From contig NZ_RWJF01000001.1 of NCBI RefSeq assembly GCF_003970925.1, forward strand, positions 1,358,501 to 1,422,500: a DNA stretch of 64,000 nt, given 5' to 3'. This stretch comes from Sphingomonas ginkgonis (GTDB taxonomy: Bacteria > Pseudomonadota > Alphaproteobacteria > Sphingomonadales > Sphingomonadaceae). The first letter of the stretch is position 1; each line of letters begins with the position of its first letter. Below are positions 50,591-58,124 of this stretch, piece by piece. A program made the position numbers and the translations under genes. The notes beneath the pieces were generated by a model. The model did no database searches and was not told the origin of the DNA. It saw only the letters and a program-made list of their open reading frames with translations.

Positions 50591-51127
50591 ATGTCCCGTA
50601 TCGGCAAGAAGCCCGTTTCCGTTCCCAGCGGCGTGACCGCCAACCTGGAGGGCTCGACCCTCACGGTGAAGGGACCCAAGGGCACCCTCTCGATGAGCGT
50701 GATGGACGAGCTCGTCCGCACCAGCGTCGAGGACGGTCAGATCAGCGTTCAACCGCTCACCGATAGCCAGCGCGCCCGGGCGGCGTGGGGGATGCAGCGC
50801 ACCAACGTGCTGAACCTCGTCACCGGCGTGACCGAGGGCTTCACCAAGGTGCTCGAGATCACCGGTGTCGGCTACCGCGCCGCGGCCCAGGGCAAGAACC
50901 TGCGCCTGCAGCTCGGCTACAGCCACGACGTCAACTACGCGATCCCCGAGGGCATCGAGGTCAAGACTCCCGACGCGAACACCGTCGAGATCAGCGGCAT
51001 CGACAAGCAGAAGGTCGGTCAGGTCGCGGCCGAGATCCGCCGCTGGCGCAAGCCGGAGCCCTACAAGGGCAAGGGCATCAAGTATCGCGGCGAGTTCATC
51101 TTCCGCAAAGAAGGCAAGAAGAAGTAA
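50591..51127 (+). CDS. rplF: 50S ribosomal protein L6
   Basis: 50S protein near the sarcin-ricin loop, 178 residues from ATG 50591: [20 protein letters not shown] and [21 protein letters not shown] start inside rpsH at 50519 gives non-conserved sequence and is rejected. Confidence 0.99.
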   Translation: MSRIGKKPVSVPSGVTANLEGSTLTVKGPKGTLSMSVMDELVRTSVEDGQISVQPLTDSQRARAAWGMQRTNVLNLVTGVTEGFTKVLEITGVGYRAAAQGKNLRLQLGYSHDVNYAIPEGIEVKTPDANTVEISGIDKQKVGQVAAEIRRWRKPEPYKGKGIKYRGEFIFRKEGKKK

Positions 51128-51130
51128 GCC

Positions 51131-51484
51131 ATGGCGAAACTCTCTCTCTTCGATCGCCGCCGGCGTCGCGTCCGCACCGCGCTTCGCGCCCGGGCCGGCA
51201 GCAAGCCGCGTCTCTCGGTTCACCGTTCGGGCCGTCACATCTACGCCCAGGTCATCGACGATGCCGCCGGGCGGACGATCGCCTCGGCCTCGTCGCTGGA
51301 CAAGGACCTCAAGGCCGCGACCGGCGCGACCCGCGACGCGGCCGCCAGCGTCGGCAAGACGCTTGCCGAGCGGGCCAAGGCCGCCGGCGTCTCCTCGGTC
51401 GTGTTCGACCGCGGCGGCTTCCTTTTCCATGGCCGGGTCAAGGCCCTCGCCGACGCCGCGCGCGAAGGCGGACTGGAGTTTTAA
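51131..51484 (+). CDS. rplR: 50S ribosomal protein L18
   Basis: 5S rRNA-binding protein, 117 residues: [20 protein letters not shown], ending with [20 protein letters not shown]. It is spaced three bases from both neighbours. Confidence 0.99.
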   Translation: MAKLSLFDRRRRRVRTALRARAGSKPRLSVHRSGRHIYAQVIDDAAGRTIASASSLDKDLKAATGATRDAAASVGKTLAERAKAAGVSSVVFDRGGFLFHGRVKALADAAREGGLEF

Positions 51485-51487
51485 GTA

Positions 51488-52216
51488 ATGGCTGACGAGA
51501 ACCAGACCCAGGACGTCGCCCCCGAGGCGACCGCCGGTGCCGAGGCCGCTCCCGCGCCGACCGAGGGCCGTGGCCCGCGTGGCGGTCGCGGTGGCCGCGG
51601 CGGCGGACGCGACGGCGGCCGTGGCGGTCGTGACGGTGGCCGTGGCCGCCGCGACGATCGCCGCCCGCGCGAGGACGATGGCGAGGAGCTGATCGAGAAG
51701 CTCGTGCACATCAACCGCGTCTCCAAGACCGTGAAGGGCGGCAAGCGCTTCGGCTTCGCCGCGCTGGTCGTGGTGGGCGACGGCAAGGGCCGCGCCGGCT
51801 TCGGCCACGGCAAGGCCCGCGAGGTGCCGGAGGCGATCAGCAAGGCGACCGCCGCCGCCAAGAAGGCGATGATCCGCGTTCCGCTGCGCGACGGCCGCAC
51901 CCTGCACCATGACGGGCGTGGCCACTTCGGCGCCGGCCGCGTGACGGTCCGCACCGCTCCGGCGGGTACCGGCATCATCGCCGGCGGTCCGATGCGCGCC
52001 ATCTTCGAGAGCCTCGGGGTGGCCGACGTGGTGACCAAGTCGGTCGGCACGTCCAACCCCTACAACATGATCCGCGCGACCTTCGAGGCGCTCAAGGACC
52101 AGACCAGCCCGCGCTCCGTGGCCCAGCGCCGCGGTAAGAAGGTCGCCGACCTGCTCGGCCGGGGTGGGATGAGCCAGGCCGAGGCGGAAGCGACCGCCGA
52201 CGCGGTCACGGAGTAA
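51488..52216 (+). CDS. rpsE: 30S ribosomal protein S5 with an Arg/Gly-rich N-terminal extension
   Basis: 30S fidelity protein at the mRNA entry. The S5 core begins at about residue 60 ([20 protein letters not shown]) and ends [20 protein letters not shown]. Ahead of it is a 60-residue extension with an acidic/Ala head followed by runs of RGG-type repeats ([20 protein letters not shown]). The total is 242 residues against about 167 in E. coli. The extension is disordered and resembles eukaryotic RGG boxes, which bind RNA. Confidence 0.98.
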   Translation: MADENQTQDVAPEATAGAEAAPAPTEGRGPRGGRGGRGGGRDGGRGGRDGGRGRRDDRRPREDDGEELIEKLVHINRVSKTVKGGKRFGFAALVVVGDGKGRAGFGHGKAREVPEAISKATAAAKKAMIRVPLRDGRTLHHDGRGHFGAGRVTVRTAPAGTGIIAGGPMRAIFESLGVADVVTKSVGTSNPYNMIRATFEALKDQTSPRSVAQRRGKKVADLLGRGGMSQAEAEATADAVTE

Positions 52217-52221
52217 ATTCC

Positions 52222-52404
52222 ATGGCGACCATCAAGATCACTCAGACCGGATCGCCGATCCGGCGCCACAAGACCCAGCGCGCGACCCTGGTCGGCCTGG
52301 GCCTGAACAAGATGCACCGCACCGTCGAGGTGGAGGAGACCCCCGAGGTCGCCGGCCAGCTTCGCAAGGTGGCGCATCTGGTGAGCGTCGAGCGGAACGC
52401 CTAA
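52222..52404 (+). CDS. rpmD: 50S ribosomal protein L30
   Basis: Small 50S protein, 60 residues: [20 protein letters not shown], then [18 protein letters not shown]. It is followed by a palindromic repeat before rplO. Confidence 0.98.
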   Translation: MATIKITQTGSPIRRHKTQRATLVGLGLNKMHRTVEVEETPEVAGQLRKVAHLVSVERNA

Positions 52405-52407
52405 CTG

Positions 52408-52497
52408 GTCATCCTCGCGCAAGCGAGGATCCCGCTTCCTTTCTTCCGGCGGGCCGACAAAGGGAAGAAGCTGGGTCCCCGCTTCCGCGGGGATGAC
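52408..52497. repeat. REP/BIME-like palindromic repeat between rpmD and rplO
   Basis: A 90-base element with inverted ends GTCATCCTCGC and GCGGGGATGAC. The left end forms a perfect 8-bp hairpin ATCCTCGC-GCAA-GCGAGGAT (52411-52430). The right end folds CCCCGC-TTCC-GCGGGG. Between them CTTCCTTTCTTCC can pair with GGGAAGAAG. Elements with ends of this type (GTCATCC...GGGGATGAC) are widely dispersed between genes in sphingomonads, from memory. Its presence inside a ribosomal operon is unusual. Confidence 0.75.
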
Positions 52498-52555
52498 GGC
52501 TGGGGCGATATTCGCTTCAGCTTCTGCGCGACAAAAGCGAAAGCGAGTGCACGAC

Positions 52556-53080
52556 ATGAAACTGACTGATCTCCGCGACAATCCTGGTGCCCGCAAGAGC
52601 CGCGTCCGCGTCGGCCGCGGCATCGGCTCGGGCCTCGGCAAGACCGCCGGGCGCGGCCAGAAGGGCCAGAAGAGCCGCTCGGGCGTCTCCGTGTGGGGCT
52701 TCGAAGGCGGCCAGATGCCGCTCCACATGCGGCTGCCGAAGCGCGGCTTCAACAACATCTTCGCCAAGGACCATGCCGAGGTGAACCTCGGTGCGATCCA
52801 GAAGGCCGTCGACGCCGGCAAGCTCGCCACCGACGGGACGATCGACCATGCCGCGCTCAAGGCGGCCGGCCTCGCCCGTGGCGGCAAGGACGGCGTCCGC
52901 CTGCTCGGCAAGGGCGAGTTCTCCGCCAAGCTGGCGTTCAAGGTCGCCGGCGCGTCGAAGGGCGCCCGCGAGGCGGTCGAGAAGGCCGGCGGCTCGGTCG
53001 AGCTGATCGAGCGCAAGGATCCGGCCGAGCTGGCCGCCGCCAAGAAGGGCAGCGCCAAGGCCGCCCGCGCGGCCAAGTAG
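52556..53080 (+). CDS. rplO: 50S ribosomal protein L15
   Basis: Late-assembly 50S protein, 174 residues from ATG 52556: [20 protein letters not shown], the glycine-rich [16 protein letters not shown] and [20 protein letters not shown]. The C-terminus has an Ala/Lys-rich extension. It lies 151 bases after rpmD because of the palindromic repeat. Confidence 0.98.
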   Translation: MKLTDLRDNPGARKSRVRVGRGIGSGLGKTAGRGQKGQKSRSGVSVWGFEGGQMPLHMRLPKRGFNNIFAKDHAEVNLGAIQKAVDAGKLATDGTIDHAALKAAGLARGGKDGVRLLGKGEFSAKLAFKVAGASKGAREAVEKAGGSVELIERKDPAELAAAKKGSAKAARAAK

Positions 53081-53088
53081 GGACGAGC

Positions 53089-53124
53089 CGCCGCCCCTGG
53101 CTGCGCCAAGCAGCCGGGGCGGCG
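53089..53124 (+). promoter_or_regulatory. Long hairpin between rplO and secY
   Basis: CGCCGCCCC then GGCTGC (53089-53104, one bulged T) pairs with GCAGCC and GGGGCGGCG (53110-53124) around a GCCAA loop, 15 base pairs in all. No T-run follows, so a full intrinsic terminator is unlikely. It may stabilise the upstream message or pause polymerase. Confidence 0.55.
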
Positions 53125-53207
53125 CTTCCCATCAGCCGCAGCACGACTATATGGAAGCGCGGGGGGTCTGATCGGGCCCTGCTTGCAGCTTTCCTTGGGA
53201 CCATCGA

Positions 53208-54578
53208 ATGGCATCCGCAGCCGAACAACTCGCGTCGAACATCAGCTGGGCAAGCTTCGCCAAGGCGACCGACCTCAAGAAGCGCCTGTGGTTCACGATC
53301 GGCGCGCTGATCTTGTTCCGGCTGCTTTCCTTCATTCCCATCCCGGGTATCGACCCGCGGGCGATGGCGGCGCTGTACCAGACCCAGTCGGGCGGCATTC
53401 TCGACGTCTTCAACACCTTCTCGGGCGGCGCGCTGGAGCGCATGTCGATCGTCGCGCTCGGCGTGATGCCCTACATCACCGCGTCGATCGTGGTGCAGCT
53501 CGGCGCGACCATCTACGGGCCGTGGACGGCGCTCAAGAAGGAAGGCGAGGTCGGGCGCAAGAAGCTCAACCAGTACACTCGCTACCTCACCGTCCTGCTG
53601 ACGATGGTGCAGGGCTACTTCATCGCCGCGGGGCTCGAGAGCCTCGGCGCGAACCAGGGCATCGCCGCCGTCGTCGAGCCGGGCCTCCTGTTCCGCATCG
53701 CGGCTACCGTCAGCCTCGTCGGCGGCACTCTGTTCCTGATGTGGATCGGCGAACAGATTACCAGCCGCGGGATCGGCAACGGCGTCTCGCTGATCATCAT
53801 GGCCGGCATCGTCGCGCGCCTGCCGCAGGCGATCGCCCAGCTGCTCGAGGGTGGCCGGTCGGGCACGATGAACCCGCTGCTGGTCATCGCGATCATCGTC
53901 CTGACCTTCGGCCTCATCTACTTCATCTGCTTCATGGAGCGGGCGCAGCGCCGGGTGCTGATCCAGTATCCCAAGCGCCAGACCGCGCGCGGGATGATGC
54001 AGCAGGACCGCAGCCACCTGCCGATCAAGCTCAACACCGCCGGCGTGATCCCGCCGATCTTCGCCTCGTCGCTGCTGCTGATGCCGCTGACCGTGCTGCA
54101 GATGGCCGGCGCGCGGACCCAGGCGAACAGTGCCGCGGGCGACTGGCTGATCACCTTCAGCACCTATCTCCAGCACGGCTCGCCGCTCTACCTGGCGCTC
54201 TATGCCTTCGGGATCGTCTTCTTCTGCTTCTTCTACACCGCGGTGCAGTTCAATTCGGAAGAAACGGCAGAGAACCTCAAGAAGCATGGCGGGTTCATTC
54301 CCGGGGTGCGCCCGGGCAAGGCCACGGAGGAATATTTCGACCGGCTGCTCAACCGGATCACGGTGATCGGCTCGGCCTATCTAGTGGTGATTTGCCTCAT
54401 TCCCGAAATCCTCTCGGCGCAGGCGGGCCTCAACTTCCGGCTTGGCGGAACGAGCCTCCTCATCGTTGTCAATGTGACCATGGATACGGTGAGCCAGATC
54501 CAGAGCCACTTGATCGCGCATCAATATGGCGATTTGATCAAGAAGGCGAAGCTGAAGGGCGGACGCCGCCGCGGATAG
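53208..54578 (+). CDS. secY: Protein translocase subunit SecY
   Basis: Channel subunit of the SecYEG translocon with ten membrane helices, 456 residues. Recognisable parts are RLLSFIPIPGIDPRAMAALY, the plug region ILDVFNTFSGGALERMS, ERAQRRVLIQYPKRQ in a cytoplasmic loop and FCFFYTAVQFNSEETAENLK. It begins 127 bases after rplO; adk follows after 25 bases. Confidence 0.99.
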   Translation: MASAAEQLASNISWASFAKATDLKKRLWFTIGALILFRLLSFIPIPGIDPRAMAALYQTQSGGILDVFNTFSGGALERMSIVALGVMPYITASIVVQLGATIYGPWTALKKEGEVGRKKLNQYTRYLTVLLTMVQGYFIAAGLESLGANQGIAAVVEPGLLFRIAATVSLVGGTLFLMWIGEQITSRGIGNGVSLIIMAGIVARLPQAIAQLLEGGRSGTMNPLLVIAIIVLTFGLIYFICFMERAQRRVLIQYPKRQTARGMMQQDRSHLPIKLNTAGVIPPIFASSLLLMPLTVLQMAGARTQANSAAGDWLITFSTYLQHGSPLYLALYAFGIVFFCFFYTAVQFNSEETAENLKKHGGFIPGVRPGKATEEYFDRLLNRITVIGSAYLVVICLIPEILSAQAGLNFRLGGTSLLIVVNVTMDTVSQIQSHLIAHQYGDLIKKAKLKGGRRRG

Positions 54579-54603
54579 GAACAAGGGTGAGGGGGCGTCG
54601 ACG

Positions 54604-55257
54604 GTGAACATCATCCTCTTGGGGCCGCCGGGTGCGGGTAAGGGCACCCAGGCTCAGCGGCTGGTTTCCGAGCGCGGGATGGTCCAGCTCTCGACCGGCG
54701 ACATGCTCCGCGAGGCGGTCGCCGCCGGAACCCCGGTGGGGCTCCAGGCGAAGGCAATCATGGCCGCCGGCGAGCTGGTCAGCGACGCGATCGTGTCCGC
54801 GCTGATCGGCGAACGGCTGGACAGCAGCGCGGGACGTGGCGCGATCTTCGACGGCTTTCCCCGTACCCAGCCTCAGGCCGAGGCGCTCGAGATCCTGCTC
54901 GGCGAACGTGGCCGCGCGCTCGACAGCGTGATCGAACTCGACGTCGACGAGGACGCGCTGGTCGAGCGGATCACCGGCCGCTTCAGCTGCGCGGAATGCG
55001 GCACCGGCTATCACGACCGCTTCAAGCAGCCCAAAGTCGAAGGCACCTGCGACGTTTGCGGCAGTCACGAGTTCAAGCGGCGTCCGGATGACAATGAGGC
55101 GACGGTGCGGACTCGCATGGCCGAGTACCGCGCCAAGACCGCGCCGATCCTTCCCTTCTACGAGGCGCGGGGCCTTGTCCGCCGAGTCGATGGCATGGCC
55201 AGCGTCGAAGAGGTCGCGGGCCAGATCGACGCCATTCTGGACGGCGCGGCCGACTGA
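54604..55257 (+). CDS. adk: Adenylate kinase, zinc-binding LID type
   Basis: Converts ATP and AMP to two ADP. The 217 residues show the P-loop GPPGAGKGTQ at residues 7-16, FDGFPRTQPQAE, and a long LID with four cysteines (CAECGTGYHDRF, then CDVCGS), giving a structural zinc site. The start codon is GTG at 54604. It is the last recognisable gene of the spc cluster here. Confidence 0.98.
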   Translation: MNIILLGPPGAGKGTQAQRLVSERGMVQLSTGDMLREAVAAGTPVGLQAKAIMAAGELVSDAIVSALIGERLDSSAGRGAIFDGFPRTQPQAEALEILLGERGRALDSVIELDVDEDALVERITGRFSCAECGTGYHDRFKQPKVEGTCDVCGSHEFKRRPDDNEATVRTRMAEYRAKTAPILPFYEARGLVRRVDGMASVEEVAGQIDAILDGAAD

Positions 55258-55290
55258 CGGCATCCTGCACCGCTCGAGGGGAGTGGTGCG

Positions 55291-55818
55291 ATGCGAACGA
55301 TGCTTCTGGCCGTCCTGACGCTTGGGGCCGCCGTCCCGGCGCCCGCCGCGGTCCTGACCGCCGACGATCATGGTTTCGAGGTTGAGCAGTCGGTGGCGCT
55401 GGTCGTCCCGCCGGCCCAGGCCTTCGCCGCCTTCGCCAGCCTGCCGGCCTGGTGGGACCCCAGGCACAGCTACGGCGGAAAGGCCGAGAACCTCAGCCTG
55501 GACCTTCGGCCGGGCGGCTGCTTCTGCGAGCGGCTGCCGGGTGGCGGCGGGGTCGAACATCTGCGGGTCACCGCGTGGAAGCCGGGGGACGAGGCGGTGC
55601 TGACGGGCGCGCTCGGGCCGCTGCTCAAGGAGGCGGTCAGCGGCGTGATGGACGTGCGGGTCGAGGAGATCGCGGGCGGCTCGCGGCTGACGATCAACTA
55701 TCGCGCGGCGGGCTTTGCGCGCGGCGGTGCGGACAAGCTGGCGCCGGCGGTCGACGGGATGCTGGCAGGGCAGCTCAAGCGGCTCCGTGCCTATGCGGCG
55801 AACCGTCCGCGCAGCTAG
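55291..55818 (+). CDS. Secreted SRPBCC (START-like) domain protein
   Basis: A 175-residue protein with a signal peptide (RTMLLAVLTLGAAVPAPAA) followed by a START/SRPBCC hydrophobic-pocket fold (ALVVPPAQAFAAFASLPAWW, LDLRPGGCFCERLPGGGGVE, MDVRVEEIAGGSRLTINY). Relatives include polyketide cyclases and ATPase-activator domains, mostly without assigned ligand. It follows adk by 33 bases and may ride on the spc transcript. It overlaps the 3' end of folA by four bases. Confidence 0.82.
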   Translation: MRTMLLAVLTLGAAVPAPAAVLTADDHGFEVEQSVALVVPPAQAFAAFASLPAWWDPRHSYGGKAENLSLDLRPGGCFCERLPGGGGVEHLRVTAWKPGDEAVLTGALGPLLKEAVSGVMDVRVEEIAGGSRLTINYRAAGFARGGADKLAPAVDGMLAGQLKRLRAYAANRPRS

Positions 55819-56303
55819 GCGCGCTCGAGCGTGACGAAGGCGAACGGCAGGCGCGGCCCGTCGGCGGCATGCTCCTCGCGGGCGGTCTCCCGCCAGCCGC
55901 CGCCGTCCCGCGGATCCGGCATGAGGGTGTCCCCGTCGACCTCGGCTTGGACCTCGGTCAGCTCGATGCGCCCGGCGAGCGGCAGGAACAGACGGAAGAT
56001 CTCCGCCCCGCCGATGATGCTGACCGGCTCATCGCCCGCCGCCCGCAGGGCTTCCTCGGGCGAGTGGACGACCTCGGCGCCGGGCGCGTTCCAGCCTCCA
56101 TCGCGGGTCAGGACCAGGTGACGGCGCCCGGGCAGCAGCCCCGGCAGGCTCTCGAACGTCCGGCGCCCCATCACCATGGCGGTGTTCATCGTCAGCGCCT
56201 TGAAGCGCCGGAGGTCGGCGGGAAGGTGCCAGGGGAGCTGACCGTCGCGCCCGATCACGCCGTTGGCGGCGCGGGCGACGATCAGGGTGACGAGACGGCT
56301 CAT
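55815..56303 (-). CDS. folA: Dihydrofolate reductase
   Basis: NADPH-dependent reduction of dihydrofolate to tetrahydrofolate, the trimethoprim target. The 162-residue sequence has VARAANGVIGRDGQLPWHLP, the NADPH site MGRRTFESLPGLLPGRRHLV and IIGGAEIFRLFLPLAGRIEL. It is convergent with the SRPBCC gene and divergent from the FAD oxidoreductase. Confidence 0.97.
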   Translation of the reverse strand: MSRLVTLIVARAANGVIGRDGQLPWHLPADLRRFKALTMNTAMVMGRRTFESLPGLLPGRRHLVLTRDGGWNAPGAEVVHSPEEALRAAGDEPVSIIGGAEIFRLFLPLAGRIELTEVQAEVDGDTLMPDPRDGGGWRETAREEHAADGPRLPFAFVTLERA

Positions 56304-56356
56304 GCCCGCCTCTTCGCGGCTGGGAAGCGCGCGCGCAAGCGGCTAGGAACAGGGTC

Positions 56357-57772
56357 ATGACAGCGGCCCAGCAGCAACTGATCGAGCGCCTCCGGGGCGA
56401 GCTCGGCCCCGGCGGAGTGATTGACGACCCGGCCGACATCGCGCCGTGGCTGACCGACTGGCGCGGCCGCTATCATGGCGCGTCTCCGGTCCTGCTGGCG
56501 CCTGGCAGCACCGCGGAGGTGCAGGCCGTGGTGCGAGGTGCAGCCGCGCTCGGCGTGCCGCTGGTTCCGCAGGGCGGCAACAGCGGGATGGTGGGGGGCG
56601 CTACTCCGCCCGCCGACGGCAGCGCGCTACTGGTGTCGCTGCGACGGCTGAACCGGGTGCGCGCGATCGACCGCTCGGCCCGGCTGATGGTCGCGGAGGC
56701 CGGCTGTATCCTCCAGAACGTCCATGAGGCGGCGCTCGAACAGGGGCTGCGCTTTCCGCTGACGCTCGGCGGCAAGGGCAGCGCGACGATCGGGGGGCTG
56801 GTCTCGACCAACGCGGGCGGCACGCAGGTGCTGAAGTTCGGGACGATGCGCAGCCTCGTGCTGGGGATCGAGGCGGTGCTGCCCGACGGAACCCTGCACG
56901 ACGGACTGACCCCGCTCAAGAAGGACAATCGCGGGCCGAGCTTCGACCAGCTGCTGTGCGGCGCGGAAGGGACGCTGGGGATCGTCACCGCGGCGACGCT
57001 CCGGCTCTATCCGGCGGTGGCGGAACGGGCGGTCGCATGGATCGGGGTCGCCGATCCCTTCCGGGCGCTGGAGCTGCTGCGCATGATGCAGGTGCGAACC
57101 GACCGGGTGGAAGGGTTCGAGATCGTCCCCGCCGACACGCTCGGGCACGTGCTGGAGCATATTCCCGGGACCCGCGCGCCGCTCGCCGCGGCGCACCGCT
57201 GGAACGTGCTGGTCGAGGCGACGGTCGACGGTCCGGGCGACAGTCCGGCGGCGCTGCTCGAGGCGCTGCTCGGCGAGGGGCTCGAGCGCGGGCTGGTCGA
57301 GGATGCGGTGCTCGCGGGGAGCGAGGCGCAGGCGGAGGCCTTCTGGAAGCTGCGCGATAGCATCTCGGAGGCCGAGCGGGCGACCGGGCCGGCCGCGCAG
57401 CACGACATCAGCGTGCCCGTCGACGACATGCCGCGCTTCCTGGTCGAGGGCGCGGCCGAGGTTGAGCGCGCCTTCCCCGGCGTCGAGGCTTCCGGGTTCG
57501 GGCACCTGGGTGACGGCAACATCCATTTCCACGTGCGCGCCGCCGCCCGGCAGGGGCCCGACTGGTACGAGCGCGAGGCGCCGGCGGTGAGCCGGCTCGT
57601 CCACGATCTGGTGACCGCGGCCGGCGGCTCCATTTCGGCCGAGCACGGGATCGGGCAGATGAAGCGTGACGAGCTGGCGCGCCTTTCGCCCGGGCGCGTC
57701 GCCGCGCTGCGGGCGCTCAAGGCCGGGCTCGACCCGCAGGGCCTGTTCAACCCGGGGAAGCTGGTCCGCTAG
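56357..57772 (+). CDS. FAD-linked oxidoreductase of the GlcD/D-2-hydroxyglutarate dehydrogenase type
   Basis: VAO-type flavoprotein of 471 residues that oxidises a D-2-hydroxy acid. The FAD-binding region has VPLVPQGGNSGMVGGATPPA and SATIGGLVSTNAGGTQVLKF. The C-terminal domain has GFGHLGDGNIHFHVR, whose histidines bind metal, and SAEHGIGQMKRDEL, typical of D-2-hydroxyglutarate and D-lactate dehydrogenases of this family. The substrate is not determined by sequence; D-2-hydroxyglutarate is the likeliest. It is followed by an overlapping frame for a rhodanese-like protein. Confidence 0.9.
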   Translation: MTAAQQQLIERLRGELGPGGVIDDPADIAPWLTDWRGRYHGASPVLLAPGSTAEVQAVVRGAAALGVPLVPQGGNSGMVGGATPPADGSALLVSLRRLNRVRAIDRSARLMVAEAGCILQNVHEAALEQGLRFPLTLGGKGSATIGGLVSTNAGGTQVLKFGTMRSLVLGIEAVLPDGTLHDGLTPLKKDNRGPSFDQLLCGAEGTLGIVTAATLRLYPAVAERAVAWIGVADPFRALELLRMMQVRTDRVEGFEIVPADTLGHVLEHIPGTRAPLAAAHRWNVLVEATVDGPGDSPAALLEALLGEGLERGLVEDAVLAGSEAQAEAFWKLRDSISEAERATGPAAQHDISVPVDDMPRFLVEGAAEVERAFPGVEASGFGHLGDGNIHFHVRAAARQGPDWYEREAPAVSRLVHDLVTAAGGSISAEHGIGQMKRDELARLSPGRVAALRALKAGLDPQGLFNPGKLVR

Positions 57773-58124
57773 CTATTTAGCCTGGGCGAGCTACCTGCAC
57801 GCTGCGTCCGGGCGCTGGTCGCTGGCGGAGAAGCGGCGGTCGGTCCCGGGCTCGGCCTGGTTCCCGGAGACCGGGCGAGCACCGCTCGACCCCGCGCTCG
57901 CCGCCTGGCTGCGGGCGGGCGTGAAAAGCTTGCGGCGGGCGCATCCGACGGCGCCGCTGGTGGTTTTCTGCCGGGCGGATTGCTGGATGAGCTGGAATGC
58001 CGCGAAGCGGCTGCGCGCGTGGGGGTTCGGCGATGTTCGCTGGTACCCGGCGGGCAGCGACGGGTGGGCGGAGATGGGGCGGCCGCTCGTCGCGGTGCGG
58101 CCCTATGGGGAAGGGAAGAATTGA
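57666..58124 (+). CDS. CXXCW-motif rhodanese-like protein (PQQ-associated family), N-terminus doubtful
   Basis: From about 57790 the frame encodes a rhodanese-like domain: RSVPGSAWFPETG, VVFCRADCWMSWNAAKRLR and WYPAGSDGWAEMG. These are hallmarks of the PQQ-dependent catabolism-associated CXXCW family, whose members are usually about 160-190 residues with a signal peptide. Here no signal peptide is visible and no ATG, GTG or TTG lies between 57666 and the conserved part. The only canonical upstream start, 57666, lies inside the FAD gene and gives a nonsense-like Arg-rich lead. The gene may be N-terminally truncated or use a rare start such as CTG 57795. The stop overlaps the TonB receptor ATG (TGATG). 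Confidence 0.6.
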   Translation: MTSWRAFRPGASPRCGRSRPGSTRRACSTRGSWSASYLAWASYLHAASGRWSLAEKRRSVPGSAWFPETGRAPLDPALAAWLRAGVKSLRRAHPTAPLVVFCRADCWMSWNAAKRLRAWGFGDVRWYPAGSDGWAEMGRPLVAVRPYGEGKN

